A stretch of 64,000 nucleotides of DNA from Leucobacter sp. cx-42 (GCF_014529985.1 NZ_JACVMU010000004.1:62001-126000); one strand, 5' to 3'; shown: positions 53,975 through 63,478, counted from the stretch's first letter. Numbers and translations are program-made. The notes: generated from the letters alone by a model not told the origin.

Positions 53975-55144
53975 TCAGTGCCGGCCGATGGGCGAGAAAT
54001 CATCGCGCGGCACGGCGGCTGCGCCGAAGCGCTCTGGGTTCCAATACTGCTGGAACTCGGCGTCGCCGTCACCTCCGGTGACAAGATCTGCGAGGTATTC
54101 ACCCATAAATGCTGAGTACTTGAAGCCCTCGCCTGAGTCACCGCACGCAAGTACGACGCTCGCGTGGGTACGGCCGATAATGAAATCGCCGTCACCGGAG
54201 TCGGTCCAGGTGCAGACCTGGGTTGCGAGGACGTTCGGCACAATTGCCGTGAGGTCGCGCTCGACACGGGCGCGGATCGCCTCAGTTCGGTCGGGCCACT
54301 CAGCACGGTCGAGGTCTTCGCCGAGTGTGTGCCCTGCAAGGGAGCGCAGCGGAATGTCGAGGCCAAGCTTGTAGCCAGCGTCGCCATTCGGCATTGCATA
54401 GACACCGGGCTCGTCGCTGCGGGTGCAGTCGATGAGGCCGGGAAGATCAGGGGCTGGCGGTGTGAGGCTTGCGTCGCCGACGTACACCACCTGTTCCATG
54501 TACGGGGTGAGCGGCAGTGTCAGGCCGAGGCCTGGCAACAGCTCGGTCGTGCCGGGGCCGGCCGAAAGGAGCACCTGATCGCAGGTCACCTCTGAACCGT
54601 CAGCGAGGACGACGGTTGCGCTGTCGGGACCGGGGGTGATCCGCGTTACCCGGGTGTTCGGGCGGTAGTCGCCACCGCCAGCGATGAATTCGCGCAAGAC
54701 CCCGCCGAGCAGCTTGTCGGCGAACACGACACCTGCCTCTTCAACGAAGAGCGCATCGCGGCCGTCTGGGCGGAGGCCTGGGAAGTAGTCACCGACCGAG
54801 TCAGCCGGTACGCGCACGTACTGCTGCTCGATCGAGTCGAGTGAGCGGGCGACATCTTCGAGCGACTCGTCATCCCGCCAGAGCGCACCGGTGCGCCGGA
54901 ACACCGGCTCCCCGATGCGCTCTCCGAGACGTTCCATTGCAGCAAGCGTGCCGAGCATCGCGCGCGAGCGCCACACCTGAGTGTCAGCGAGACGCCACAG
55001 GCGCGATGATCCGGCGTTGGAGGCGAAGGGGCTGCCGGGCTCGAACCGCTCAAGAACGGTGACGTGCCAGCCCTCATCTTGGAGTTTCAGCGCCGTCGGC
55101 AGGCCCCATGTGCCGCCCCCGACGATGACCGCATGCTGCTTCAT
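53975..55144 (-). CDS. FAD-dependent oxidoreductase (DAO family, SolA-like)
   Basis: The start HAVIVGGGTWGLPTALKLQD is a Rossmann FAD motif. LFVEEAGVVFADKLLGG and VLACGDSGEGFKYSAFMGEYL place it in the DAO family near monomeric sarcosine / N-methyl-amino acid oxidases. These oxidise N-methylated or secondary amines with oxygen. In SolA-type enzymes the FAD is linked to a Cys near the C-terminus; here the equivalent region carries ACGDSGEGFKY, which is a candidate. It is 11 bases downstream of the cupin gene. Confidence 0.82.
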   Translation of the reverse strand: MKQHAVIVGGGTWGLPTALKLQDEGWHVTVLERFEPGSPFASNAGSSRLWRLADTQVWRSRAMLGTLAAMERLGERIGEPVFRRTGALWRDDESLEDVARSLDSIEQQYVRVPADSVGDYFPGLRPDGRDALFVEEAGVVFADKLLGGVLREFIAGGGDYRPNTRVTRITPGPDSATVVLADGSEVTCDQVLLSAGPGTTELLPGLGLTLPLTPYMEQVVYVGDASLTPPAPDLPGLIDCTRSDEPGVYAMPNGDAGYKLGLDIPLRSLAGHTLGEDLDRAEWPDRTEAIRARVERDLTAIVPNVLATQVCTWTDSGDGDFIIGRTHASVVLACGDSGEGFKYSAFMGEYLADLVTGGDGDAEFQQYWNPERFGAAAVPRDDFSPIGRH

Positions 55145-55155
55145 TGGAATATCGC

Positions 55156-55509
55156 CTAGTCGTTGATGGTCGTGTAGTGCTTACGCAGGTGCTCAGTGAC
55201 GCGCCACTTGCCCTTCCAACCGGAGGGCATCACCATCACATCGCCGGGACCGAATTCTTCTGGCTCTTCACCCTCGACCTCGAGGAACACGCGCCCCGAG
55301 AGGATCGTGCAGATCTCGGTGTAGCCGTTGCGCTCTGCGGTGAACGTGCCGGGAGTGCACTCCCACAGGCCCGTGCCGATGCGGTCGTTCGACCACACCT
55401 CGAGCGCGGCCTCCTGCTGGCCCTCGGTGATCGCAGTGGGCTTCGGCGCGAGCTCGCCGAGATCAATAGCTGCTGAGTCGTGTGCTGCGAGGGTTCGAAT
55501 CGTAGTCAT
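55156..55509 (-). CDS. small cupin-domain protein
   Basis: The 117-residue protein is a single cupin barrel of the cupin_3 kind (GLWECTPGTFTAERNGYTEI, then CTILSGRVFLEVEGEEPEEF and GDVMVMPSGWKGKWRV). No full His-rich metal motif is visible, so it may bind a ligand and not act as an enzyme. AAAGGAGA precedes the ATG. It lies between two FAD oxidase genes in the amine operon. Similar small cupins accompany PuuB-like oxidases. Confidence 0.8.
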   Translation of the reverse strand: MTTIRTLAAHDSAAIDLGELAPKPTAITEGQQEAALEVWSNDRIGTGLWECTPGTFTAERNGYTEICTILSGRVFLEVEGEEPEEFGPGDVMVMPSGWKGKWRVTEHLRKHYTTIND

Positions 55510-55601
55510 CAAATTTCTCCTTTGAATTGACGGCTGTGGTCAGTGGCGGCATGCGTCTGAGGTCATGCATGCCGCTGTCATCAGCGTATAGCGGTGTGCG
55601 C

Positions 55602-56969
55602 TTACCGGCCGCTGATGACGTTTGCGATCTTGGCGATCGGCGAAGTGGTCGGACGACCGTTGAGTTCGGACTTGTCAGCGACGCCATACGCCGCGTACAT
55701 GCCCTTGGTGGCGATCCAGCGCAGAGGCTCGATCTCCCACTTCCGAACTCGGTGGTTGACCCAGGGAAGGGTCGTGAGCTCGCTGCGGTTGCCGAGGATA
55801 AGGTCGGCAATCGTGCGGCCTGCGAGGTTCGTCGAGGTCACACCGGTACCGACGTAGCCACCGCCCCATGCGATGCCGGTCTGCTCATCGAGACCGACGG
55901 TTGCAGCCCAGTCACGGGGAACGCCGAGCACACCCGACCACACGTGGTCGATTGCTGCGCCCTTGGTACTCGGGAAGAAGCGGTGCATGATCTCGCTGAG
56001 GGTCTCGACCGTGCGCTCCGAGGTCTGGCCGTCGGTGTCGGTCTTCGAACCGTACTTGTACGGAACGCCACGGCCACCGATCGCGATGCGATCGTCGCCG
56101 GTGCGCTGCGCGTACATGTAGACGTGAGCCCAGTCACCGAGGACCTCGCCCTTGCTCCAGTTGAGCTCATCCCAGACGTCGGTCGAAAGCGGCTCAGTCG
56201 CGATAAGCGACGAGTTCATGGGAAGCCAGAGGCGGTGCAAGCCCTTGAGGTTTGCGGTGAAGCCCTCAGTCGCGCGCACAACGTACTGCGCCGAAACGGT
56301 GCCGTGGGTCGTGACGAGCTTGTGCGGTGCGACCTCGACCACGCGAGTGTTCTCGTAGATCTCAACGCCGAGGCGTTCGCACGCCTCAGCGAGACCCTTC
56401 GCGAGCTTCGCGGGCTGGATACGAGCCGAGTGCGGGTGCCAGACAGCGGCGCGAGTGTTCGCAACGTTGATCTTTGCCTGTGCCTCAGGTGCTTCGAGCA
56501 GCTGGAGGTCGGTGTACTTCCACTGCTGCTCAGCGGCCGCGAACTCGCGGATACGCTTCTCCTGCGCAACGGTGTACGCGACGTTGAACTCGCCGCCCTT
56601 CTTGATGTCAGCGTCGATGCCTTCAACCTCGGTGACACGGATCACCTCGTCAACGGTCTCGTTCATCGCGCGCTGGAAGCGCTCAGCCGCATCGCGACCG
56701 TGCGTCTTTTCGTACTGCTCGCGACCACCGGTGATTGCGCTGGTGAGCCAACCACCGTTGCGGCCCGAAGCGCCGTAGCCAACGTGACGCTGTTCAACAA
56801 CGACAACCTTGAGTTCGGGGCGAGCCTGCTTGAGGTAGTACGCAGTCCACAGACCCGTGTAGCCCGCGCCGACGATCGCCACGTCGGCGGTGAGGTTACC
56901 CGGAAGTTCAGGGCGCGGTGTAGGGGTACCGATTTGCTCCCACCAGTGGGAGACGTTGCCGTTGATCAT
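55602..56969 (-). CDS. gamma-glutamylputrescine oxidase-like FAD enzyme (PuuB-like)
   Basis: The 455-residue protein has the N-terminal motif VAIVGAGYTGLWTAYYLK, then GYGASGRNGGW, and the C-terminal GIAWGGGYVGTGVTSTNLAG. The order and the GYGASGRNGG motif match PuuB/DadA-type amine oxidases. PuuB oxidises gamma-glutamylputrescine in the Puu pathway. The gamma-glutamyl-putrescine synthetase (PuuA) gene that would supply that substrate is not in this window, so the substrate could be another amine. The gene is 62 bases downstream of the transporter ATPase gene. Confidence 0.82.
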   Translation of the reverse strand: MINGNVSHWWEQIGTPTPRPELPGNLTADVAIVGAGYTGLWTAYYLKQARPELKVVVVEQRHVGYGASGRNGGWLTSAITGGREQYEKTHGRDAAERFQRAMNETVDEVIRVTEVEGIDADIKKGGEFNVAYTVAQEKRIREFAAAEQQWKYTDLQLLEAPEAQAKINVANTRAAVWHPHSARIQPAKLAKGLAEACERLGVEIYENTRVVEVAPHKLVTTHGTVSAQYVVRATEGFTANLKGLHRLWLPMNSSLIATEPLSTDVWDELNWSKGEVLGDWAHVYMYAQRTGDDRIAIGGRGVPYKYGSKTDTDGQTSERTVETLSEIMHRFFPSTKGAAIDHVWSGVLGVPRDWAATVGLDEQTGIAWGGGYVGTGVTSTNLAGRTIADLILGNRSELTTLPWVNHRVRKWEIEPLRWIATKGMYAAYGVADKSELNGRPTTSPIAKIANVISGR

Positions 56970-57031
56970 TGCAGGGGTTCCTTTGAAATATGTAATTCGT
57001 GGTTGTGGGTGTCGGGTCTGTGCGCGGATCG

Positions 57032-58042
57032 CTACACAGCGAAAACAGAAGCCTGTGCGGGCTCCCAGGCGAGGAGGGCGACCTGGTTGTCAGCGTTGAG
57101 CCAAGGCAGCGCCTCAGTTCCGCGGACGACACCGGTCGAACCGTCGCCGAGCACGATCTCGTACTTCCAGCCCGAGCCGAGGTAGATTGCCTGGCGCACG
57201 GAGACCTCGACTGAGTCGAAGCCGGCAGGAATGTCAGCGACCGAGTTCACGAGCACGCCGTGCTCGGGACGGACAACCGTCACCTGCTTCTCGGTGCGGA
57301 TCATGGTCGATTCGCCAATGAAGCCTGCAACGAACAGCGACGCCGGGTTCTCGTAGAGTTCCTTCGAGGTGCCAACCTGCTCGATACGGCCCTCGTTAAA
57401 GACAGCGATACGGTCGGAGAGCATGAGCGCCTCCTCCTGATCGTGCGTCACGAAGATGAAGGTGCGGCCAACATCCTTGTGGATGCGACGCAGCTCGAGC
57501 TGCAGGCGCTCACGGAGCTGCTTGTCGAGTGCACCGAGCGGCTCATCGAGAAGCAGCACCTGCGGCTCGAACACGAGCGCACGAGCGAGCGCAACGCGCT
57601 GCTGCTGGCCACCGGAAAGCTCCTTCGGGTAGCGATCCTCGAATCCAGCGAGGCCCGCGGTTGCGAGCGCCTTGCGTGCCCGATCCGCCGCCTCTGCCTT
57701 CGCGACCTTGCGCTGCTGCAGCGGGAAGATCACGTTGTCCAGCACGGTGAGGTGTGGGAACAGCGCGTAGTGCTGGAACACGATGCCAAGGCCACGCTGG
57801 TGCACGGGCACCTTTGCCATCGGCTTGCCGTCGATGGTGATATCGCCCTCGGTGAGGTCGGTGAAGCCGGCAATAAGGTTCAGCGTCGTGGTCTTGCCCG
57901 AGCCCGAGGGGCCGAGGAAGGTCATGAATTCACCCGGCTTGACGACGAGATCTACGTTGTCGAGCGCGATCGACTTCGGGTAGTGCTTGGAGACTCCGGT
58001 GAGAACAATCTCGGCACCTGCCTGATTAGCTCTTGCGTGCAC
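57032..58042 (-). CDS. polyamine-type ABC transporter ATP-binding protein (PotA-like), system 2
   Basis: Walker A GPSGSGKTT, signature LSGGQQQR, Walker B LLLDEPLGALDKQ and H-loop THDQEEAL are intact, with a TOBE domain of about 90 residues after FVAGFIGESTMI. I chose the GTG because GGAAGGAAG is a good ribosome-binding site just upstream; this makes the coding region overlap the end of the permease gene by 17 bases. It is the last of a second potDBCA set. Confidence 0.88.
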   Translation of the reverse strand: MHARANQAGAEIVLTGVSKHYPKSIALDNVDLVVKPGEFMTFLGPSGSGKTTTLNLIAGFTDLTEGDITIDGKPMAKVPVHQRGLGIVFQHYALFPHLTVLDNVIFPLQQRKVAKAEAADRARKALATAGLAGFEDRYPKELSGGQQQRVALARALVFEPQVLLLDEPLGALDKQLRERLQLELRRIHKDVGRTFIFVTHDQEEALMLSDRIAVFNEGRIEQVGTSKELYENPASLFVAGFIGESTMIRTEKQVTVVRPEHGVLVNSVADIPAGFDSVEVSVRQAIYLGSGWKYEIVLGDGSTGVVRGTEALPWLNADNQVALLAWEPAQASVFAV

Positions 58043-58832
58043 GGTTCTTCCTTCCGGTAAGTACGAGCGCGCCAATGACGAGCGTCGTAGTGAGAACGAG
58101 GATGACGGTCGCTGCTGCAGCGAGCGTCGGATCGGTATCGCGGGTCACGCTCGAGTACATAAGCACCGGCAGCGTGTTGAGGTAGGGGCTCTTAATGAAG
58201 AGCGACAGCACAACCTCATCGAAGGAGGTGACAAACGCGAAGAGTGCGCCTGACACCATGCCGGGGATGATGTTGGGGAGGGTGACCTTGAAAAAGGTGG
58301 TGATGCGGTTGGCACCGAGGCTCAGCGCCGCGAGTTCAAGCCGCTCATCGAATGCCGAGAAGCCTGCGGTGATCGCGATGACCGTGAAGGGCAGTGCGAG
58401 CACCGTGTGCGCGAACACGAAGCCGATGATCGTGCCAACGAGGCCCAGCTTGAGGAAGACCGCGTAGATACCGATTGCGACAACGATGCCGGGAACCACC
58501 ATGGGAGCCATGAGGCCGATCCGCAATGCACCAGCGAGCTTCTTCTTGGTGAGTGCACGCAAGCCCATGACCGCGAGCAGGCCAAGGAGCGTAGCCACGA
58601 AGGCGACGAGCAGACCGATGAGGAGCGAATTGCCGAGCGCGGTCGTCCACTGCTTGTTCGTGAAGAACGACTCGTACCAGCGCAGCGACCAGGTCTCGGG
58701 CGGGAAGACGAACGAGGCCTTACCCGTGAAGCTCAGCGGGATGACGACGAGCGTCGGCGCGATGAGCCACAGGGCGACGAGCATGCTGACGATCCACAGG
58801 ATCACGCGCGTGACGGGATGAATTTTCACCAT
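58026..58832 (-). CDS. polyamine-type ABC transporter permease (PotC-like), system 2
   Basis: The 268-residue protein has six helices and the EAA loop ALSLGANRITTFFKVTLPNI. SPYLNTLPVLMYSSVT is homologous to the same segment of the other PotC protein in this window. It starts 1 base after the end of the PotB gene. Confidence 0.9.
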   Translation of the reverse strand: MVKIHPVTRVILWIVSMLVALWLIAPTLVVIPLSFTGKASFVFPPETWSLRWYESFFTNKQWTTALGNSLLIGLLVAFVATLLGLLAVMGLRALTKKKLAGALRIGLMAPMVVPGIVVAIGIYAVFLKLGLVGTIIGFVFAHTVLALPFTVIAITAGFSAFDERLELAALSLGANRITTFFKVTLPNIIPGMVSGALFAFVTSFDEVVLSLFIKSPYLNTLPVLMYSSVTRDTDPTLAAAATVILVLTTTLVIGALVLTGRKNRARKS

Positions 58833-58833
58833 G

Positions 58834-59715
58834 TCAGAACACCTCCACCGATAGGCCCTTGCGCTTCGCAGCGCGCATGATCAGGCCGATAAGACCGAGC
58901 AGCACGAACGTAGCGACGAGCAGAACAACACCGAGTGCACCGCCGCGGCCCCACTGTAGGAGGCTGCTGACCTGTGCGTAAATCGACTGCGCCAGCATGC
59001 TGTCTGCCGGCGAACCGAGCAGCGCAGGGGTGACGTAGAAGCCGAGCGCCTGGATGAAGACCATGAGCGAGCCAGCAGCAACACCCGGCAGCGAGAGCGG
59101 CAGGAAGATGCGGAGGAACGCGATGGTCGGGCGTGCGCCGAGCGAGCGAGCAGCAACCACGAGGCGGCTGTCGATCCCCGACATCACCGCGTAGAGCGGC
59201 AGCACCATGAAGGGCATGAGCACCTGGCTCAGACCGATCATTACACCGAGGTTGGTGCGCAGCAGCTCGAACGGGCCAAGGCCGAGGAAGCCGAGCAGGT
59301 TGTTGACGACGCCGTTGTCCTGCAGGAGCACGATCCACGCGAAGGTGCGGATCATGAGGCTCGTCCAGAACGGGATCATGGCGATAACCAGGAGAACGGC
59401 GCGAGCCTTCTTCCCAACAATCGTCATGAGGAACGCGTACGGGTACGCAAGCACCAAGCAGATGACCGTTGCCATGAGCGCATTGCTGAAGGTGCGCCCG
59501 ATCACGGCCAGGTTCTGCGGGTTCTCAAAGACCCACACGTAGTTCGAGACCCCGACCTCGGGGTCGGTCACGCTGCGCAGCATGCTCTCAAAGACCGGGT
59601 ACGCGAAGACTGCAACCAGCAGCGCGTACGCGGGCAAAAGGAGCAAAAGCGCCCGGTAGGGTGAGCGCTTCGACGTGCTCGCAGCGCTCACCACCGGAAT
59701 GTTCGTAGTAGTCAC
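58834..59715 (-). CDS. polyamine-type ABC transporter permease (PotB-like), system 2
   Basis: The 293-residue permease has six helices starting LLLLLPAYALLVAVFAYPVF and the EAA loop ARSLGARPTIAFLRIFLPLS. It is similar to the PotB protein of system 1, including AYPYAFLMTIV and LPLYAVMSGIDSR. It lies 20 bases after the binding-protein gene. Confidence 0.9.
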   Translation of the reverse strand: MTTTNIPVVSAASTSKRSPYRALLLLLPAYALLVAVFAYPVFESMLRSVTDPEVGVSNYVWVFENPQNLAVIGRTFSNALMATVICLVLAYPYAFLMTIVGKKARAVLLVIAMIPFWTSLMIRTFAWIVLLQDNGVVNNLLGFLGLGPFELLRTNLGVMIGLSQVLMPFMVLPLYAVMSGIDSRLVVAARSLGARPTIAFLRIFLPLSLPGVAAGSLMVFIQALGFYVTPALLGSPADSMLAQSIYAQVSSLLQWGRGGALGVVLLVATFVLLGLIGLIMRAAKRKGLSVEVF

Positions 59716-59735
59716 AGATTCCTACTTAATAGTTC

Positions 59736-60863
59736 TTAGCCCTGGAGCCACTTCATCCAGCGCTCGAGCTCAGCGTCGTAGTTCGCAGCCCACCAAGCGG
59801 TGTCAGAGACGACCATCTGGTCAGCAATCTCGGGGTTGGTCACGAGGAAGTTCTGGCCGAGTTCATCGACCTGCGGCTTCGCATCAACGTTGACCGGCGA
59901 GTACGAGGTCAGCTCAGTAAGCTTTGCCTGCTGGTCAGCACCGAGGTAGTAGTTCAGGAACGCCATCGACGCGTCAGGGTTCTTCGCGTTCTTGGGAACG
60001 GTCAGCGCCTCGAAGAGCACGAGCGACTGGTTCCAGACGGGCGCGTACTTTGCGCCGTTCTTGATTGCCTCGTAGCCACGGCCAGACCAGACAAGCGCCA
60101 TGTCTGCCTCGCCCGATTCGATCATCTGGGTCGACTCAGCGCCGGTCTTCCAGAAGACAAGATCATCGCGGATCGTGTCGATCTTGTTGTACGCGCGGTC
60201 CATGTCGAGCGGGTACAGCTCGTCCTCGGCAACGCCGTCAGCGAGGAGCGCACCCTCGTGGATGCCAGGGCCTACGTCTTCGAAGCCAGCGATCGCGCGC
60301 TTACCGGGGAACTTCTTGGTATCGAAGAAGTCTGCCCAGCCGGTGGGAGCCGTGTCGTACTTCTCAGTGTTGTAGACGAAGACGTAGCCGTACTGCATCG
60401 CGGGGACGTAGCAGTCACCGAAAAGGCCCTCGGGGATCTTCGAGGAGTCAACGATGTCGTAGTTGATCTTCTGCAGGAGACCGTTCTCATCTGCACACTG
60501 CTTCTCAGCCCAAATGACGTCGGTGTCGACGACATCCCAGTTCACGTTGTTGCTGTCGACCTGAGCCTTGACCTTTGCGTACTCGGTGGGGCCATCCTCA
60601 AGCATGTTTGCGCCCGACTCTTCACCGAACGGGTACGCAATTGCGTCCATCTGGCCCTTCTGGAACGAACCGCCCCAGGAAACAAACGTGAGGGGTACGC
60701 CATCGAGCGCGCCAGCCTTCACGGTGCCAACAACGGCAGGACCATCGCCGAGGTCGATTTCAGCGGCTGCGCCACCGCCACCTGCGCAACCGACGAGCAG
60801 CGAGCCTGCTGCGCCAGCTGCAAGCAGCGAGGTGAGTACACGGCGGGTGTTCTTGTTCTTCAC
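59736..60863 (-). CDS. extracellular polyamine-binding lipoprotein (PotD-like), system 2
   Basis: The GTG start gives a basic N-terminus, a hydrophobic stretch (RVLTSLLAAGAAGSLLVGC) and a lipobox LVGC. AAAGGAG lies 7 bases before it. The mature protein is similar to the system 1 binding protein (GESGANMLEDGPTEY, QYGYVFVYNTEKY, MIESGEADMALVWSGRG). Length is 375 residues. It heads the second transporter of the operon controlled by the XRE-cupin regulator. Confidence 0.88.
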   Translation of the reverse strand: MKNKNTRRVLTSLLAAGAAGSLLVGCAGGGGAAAEIDLGDGPAVVGTVKAGALDGVPLTFVSWGGSFQKGQMDAIAYPFGEESGANMLEDGPTEYAKVKAQVDSNNVNWDVVDTDVIWAEKQCADENGLLQKINYDIVDSSKIPEGLFGDCYVPAMQYGYVFVYNTEKYDTAPTGWADFFDTKKFPGKRAIAGFEDVGPGIHEGALLADGVAEDELYPLDMDRAYNKIDTIRDDLVFWKTGAESTQMIESGEADMALVWSGRGYEAIKNGAKYAPVWNQSLVLFEALTVPKNAKNPDASMAFLNYYLGADQQAKLTELTSYSPVNVDAKPQVDELGQNFLVTNPEIADQMVVSDTAWWAANYDAELERWMKWLQG

Positions 60864-60915
60864 TCTGGATCTCCTTTGATGTGATGAGTTATGTCGGTAA
60901 ATCTGTGGGCGCCGG

Positions 60916-61503
60916 TTAGGCTTCGACCGGGTCGGGAGTCGGCGGGCTGCCGATCCACAAGACCTTGGCCTCGTGCGCTGATTCGTTAAGCGCACGGTGT
61001 GGAACTGAGCTCAAGAACTCGATCGAGTCGTCAGTGTTCATGGGGTATCGCTCGCCACCGAGTTCGAAGATGACCTCGCCCTCGGTAACGATGAAGATCT
61101 CCTGCGCGTTGCCGTGCGTGTAGTTTTCGGCGCTGGTCGAGCTGCCCGGACCGAGCACGCCCGCGTAGACCTCAAGGTTGCGCAGCGGGGGCAGTGCGAG
61201 CACGTACTTCTGTGAGCCGGGCTCGAGTGGGAGTGTGGGTCGATCCGCCGCTTTCAATACACCGCGGGTGTGATCGGCCGAATCGTCAAGCAGCTTCGCG
61301 GGTGAGACACCGAGCGCTGCAGAAATCTTGCGGAGCGAGCCGATGCTCGCGCTCGTGCGGCCGTTCTCGAGCTGGCTGAGAAAGCTTGAACTCACGCCCG
61401 ATGCTGCAGCGAGCGAACGAAGGCTCATGCCACTGAGGGCACGGAATGCCGCGATGCGTCGACCGAGTTCACCCTCGGTGTCTTGCGCATGGTTATCTGC
61501 CAT
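60916..61503 (-). CDS. XRE-family regulator with cupin domain (PuuR-like)
   Basis: The N-terminal helix-turn-helix is GMSLRSLAAASGVSSSFLSQ with LENGRTSASIGSLRKISAAL; the C-terminal cupin is about residues 105-190 (YTHGNAQEIFIVTEGEVIFE, MNTDDSIEFLSSVPHRALNE). In E. coli PuuR has this architecture and represses putrescine catabolism. The ATG is supported by GAGGAGGA 7 bases upstream. It is the first gene of the minus-strand operon and probably regulates the operon from a site near its own promoter. Confidence 0.87.
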   Translation of the reverse strand: MADNHAQDTEGELGRRIAAFRALSGMSLRSLAAASGVSSSFLSQLENGRTSASIGSLRKISAALGVSPAKLLDDSADHTRGVLKAADRPTLPLEPGSQKYVLALPPLRNLEVYAGVLGPGSSTSAENYTHGNAQEIFIVTEGEVIFELGGERYPMNTDDSIEFLSSVPHRALNESAHEAKVLWIGSPPTPDPVEA

Positions 61504-61532
61504 GAAGTTCCTCCTCGAACTCCGTGTCACAC

Positions 61533-61572
61533 CACACAGTACAAACTGCTTTGTTTTACTGAACACTGTGTG
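61533..61572. promoter_or_regulatory. candidate operator of the XRE-cupin regulator
   Basis: CACACAGT (61533-61540) and ACTGTGTG (61565-61572) are perfect complements, with ACAAA and TTTGT (61541-61554) forming a second palindrome inside. The block lies about 30 bases before the XRE-cupin start codon on the minus strand. The 208-base gap between this gene and the phosphomutase gene holds no other recognisable signal. Confidence 0.6.
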
Positions 61573-61711
61573 CAGTGACGCTACGCACAATGTATCTACT
61601 TTGTGAACGAATGCAAAATCCGGATTCAACCCAGGCACTCCCGGGCCCCCACGCAGTCCGGTGATAACGTGTGAGAACGTCCAGAATTCGACGATTTCAG
61701 GGGGCAGCCGA

Positions 61712-63478
61712 ATGGCACAACAGCAGGAACTGTTCGATCAGGTGAAGACCTGGTCAGAGGCCGATTTCGACGACGAAACTCGCGCAGAAGCCGCGCATCT
61801 TTTGGCACGCGCTGAAGCCGGCGACCCCGCCGCCGTAGCAGCGCTCGAAGACGCATTCTCCGGTCGCCTGGAATTTGGCACAGCAGGCCTGCGTGGCGAG
61901 GTCGGCGCTGGCCCCCGCCGTATGAACCGCGTCGTTGTGACCCAGACTTCCGCTGGTTTCGCCGCCTACCTGCACGATCGTGCTGCCCGCGGCGAGACCT
62001 CCACTCCCCCGTCAATCGTGATCGGCTACGACGGACGCACCCATTCGGCGCAGTTCGCGCGCGATGCGGCCGAGATCATGGCCGGTGCGGGGATCCGCGT
62101 CACCCTCATGCCAGAGGCCGGCCCCACCCCACTCCTCGCGTTCGCTGTACGCCACCTCGGCACCTCGGCCGGCGTCATGGTCACCGCAAGCCACAATCCC
62201 CCGCGCGACAACGGCTACAAGGTATACCTCGGTGATGCCGACGATGGCTCGCAGATCATTCCGCCAACCGATGCAGAAATCGGGGCGCGGATCGCAGAAG
62301 CCGCCACCCGCCCCCTCGCAGACCTGCCCCGCTCGTCTGAGTACGCCATCGCTGACGCGAGCGTCACCGACGAATACGTCGCGGTCACCGCAACATCGGT
62401 AGTCGCTGGGCTCCCCCTCGACGACGACGGAAACATCATCGGCAAGGACGTCAACCTCCGCGTCGCCTACACCGCGATGCACGGCGTCGGCGCAGACATC
62501 TCCCGCCGCGTCTTCTCAGCAGCCGGCCTGCCCCTGCCAGTTCCGGTGCCCGAACAAGAGACCCCAGACGGCCGCTTCCCCACCGTCGCCTTCCCGAACC
62601 CCGAGGAGCCTGGTGCCCTCGACCTCGCGTTCCGAACTGGTCGCGAGATCCAGGCCAACATCATCATCGCGCACGATCCCGACGCGGATCGCCTCGCCGT
62701 CGCACTCCCCTGCGTCATTGACGAGCCGGGCTTCCGTCGCCTCACCGGCAACGAACTCGGCCTGTTGCTCGGCTGGCGCGCAGCCGAACGCGAACTGCAG
62801 CGAGCCACCATCGCAGGAGAAGATCCGCGCGGCGCCCTCGCGTGCACGATCGTGTCATCACCGGCGCTCGGTGCGGTCGCTGCCGCCTACGGCCTCGACT
62901 ACGTCGAGACCCTCTCTGGCTTCAAGTGGGTATCACGCGTGCCCGGTTTACTCTTCGGTTATGAGGAAGCGCTCGGCTACCTCACCCACCCCGAACACGT
63001 GCACGACAAGGACGGCATCTCGGCCAGCGCCGACATCCTCGCTCTCGCTCGTGAGTGCGCCAGCCGCGGCATCCAGCTGTGGGACATGCTCGACGAGGCC
63101 AGCGCGCGCTTTGGCCACTTTGCGAGCACCCCGATCACGCTGCGGCTCGCATCAATGGCGGCTGCGACTGAGATGTCGGCGCGGATCCGCACCTCGCCGC
63201 CCAGCTGCTTCGGCGACCGCAAGGTCACTCGCGCCCAGGACCTGCTCGAGCCAGGCCTTGCCGAGGTACCCGCGAACGTGCTGCGCTACGACCTCGCCGA
63301 TGGTTCGCGCGTCATGATCCGACCGAGTGGCACCGAGCCGAAGCTCAAGCTGTACCTCGATACGTTCAGCGACATCGGTTCAGGCCCCGACTGTGGACCC
63401 GCCCGGCGAGAGGCTGCCGAAGCCGACCTCGCAGTGCTGGAGACCGATGTGCGGGCGTACCTGGCCGGGCTCGGCTGA
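61712..63478 (+). CDS. phosphohexomutase (phosphomannomutase/phosphoglucomutase family)
   Basis: The enzyme isomerises hexose 1- and 6-phosphates. The phosphoserine loop is VTASHNPP with Ser160, the metal loop is AHDPDADR with Asp322, Asp324 and Asp326, the sugar-binding loop is GFKWVSRVPGLLFGYEEALG, and the phosphate loop RPSGTEPKLKLYL is intact. The 588-residue length fits the large actinobacterial type (PGM2-like). The ATG MAQQQEL is preceded by AGGGGG 6-8 bases upstream. The gene is divergent from the amine operon and no partner gene is adjacent. Confidence 0.93.
   Translation: MAQQQELFDQVKTWSEADFDDETRAEAAHLLARAEAGDPAAVAALEDAFSGRLEFGTAGLRGEVGAGPRRMNRVVVTQTSAGFAAYLHDRAARGETSTPPSIVIGYDGRTHSAQFARDAAEIMAGAGIRVTLMPEAGPTPLLAFAVRHLGTSAGVMVTASHNPPRDNGYKVYLGDADDGSQIIPPTDAEIGARIAEAATRPLADLPRSSEYAIADASVTDEYVAVTATSVVAGLPLDDDGNIIGKDVNLRVAYTAMHGVGADISRRVFSAAGLPLPVPVPEQETPDGRFPTVAFPNPEEPGALDLAFRTGREIQANIIIAHDPDADRLAVALPCVIDEPGFRRLTGNELGLLLGWRAAERELQRATIAGEDPRGALACTIVSSPALGAVAAAYGLDYVETLSGFKWVSRVPGLLFGYEEALGYLTHPEHVHDKDGISASADILALARECASRGIQLWDMLDEASARFGHFASTPITLRLASMAAATEMSARIRTSPPSCFGDRKVTRAQDLLEPGLAEVPANVLRYDLADGSRVMIRPSGTEPKLKLYLDTFSDIGSGPDCGPARREAAEADLAVLETDVRAYLAGLG

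Noticed and set aside
55527-57185. 552-codon frame opposite the PuuB-like gene
   Set aside because: It has no recognisable motif and crosses gene boundaries.
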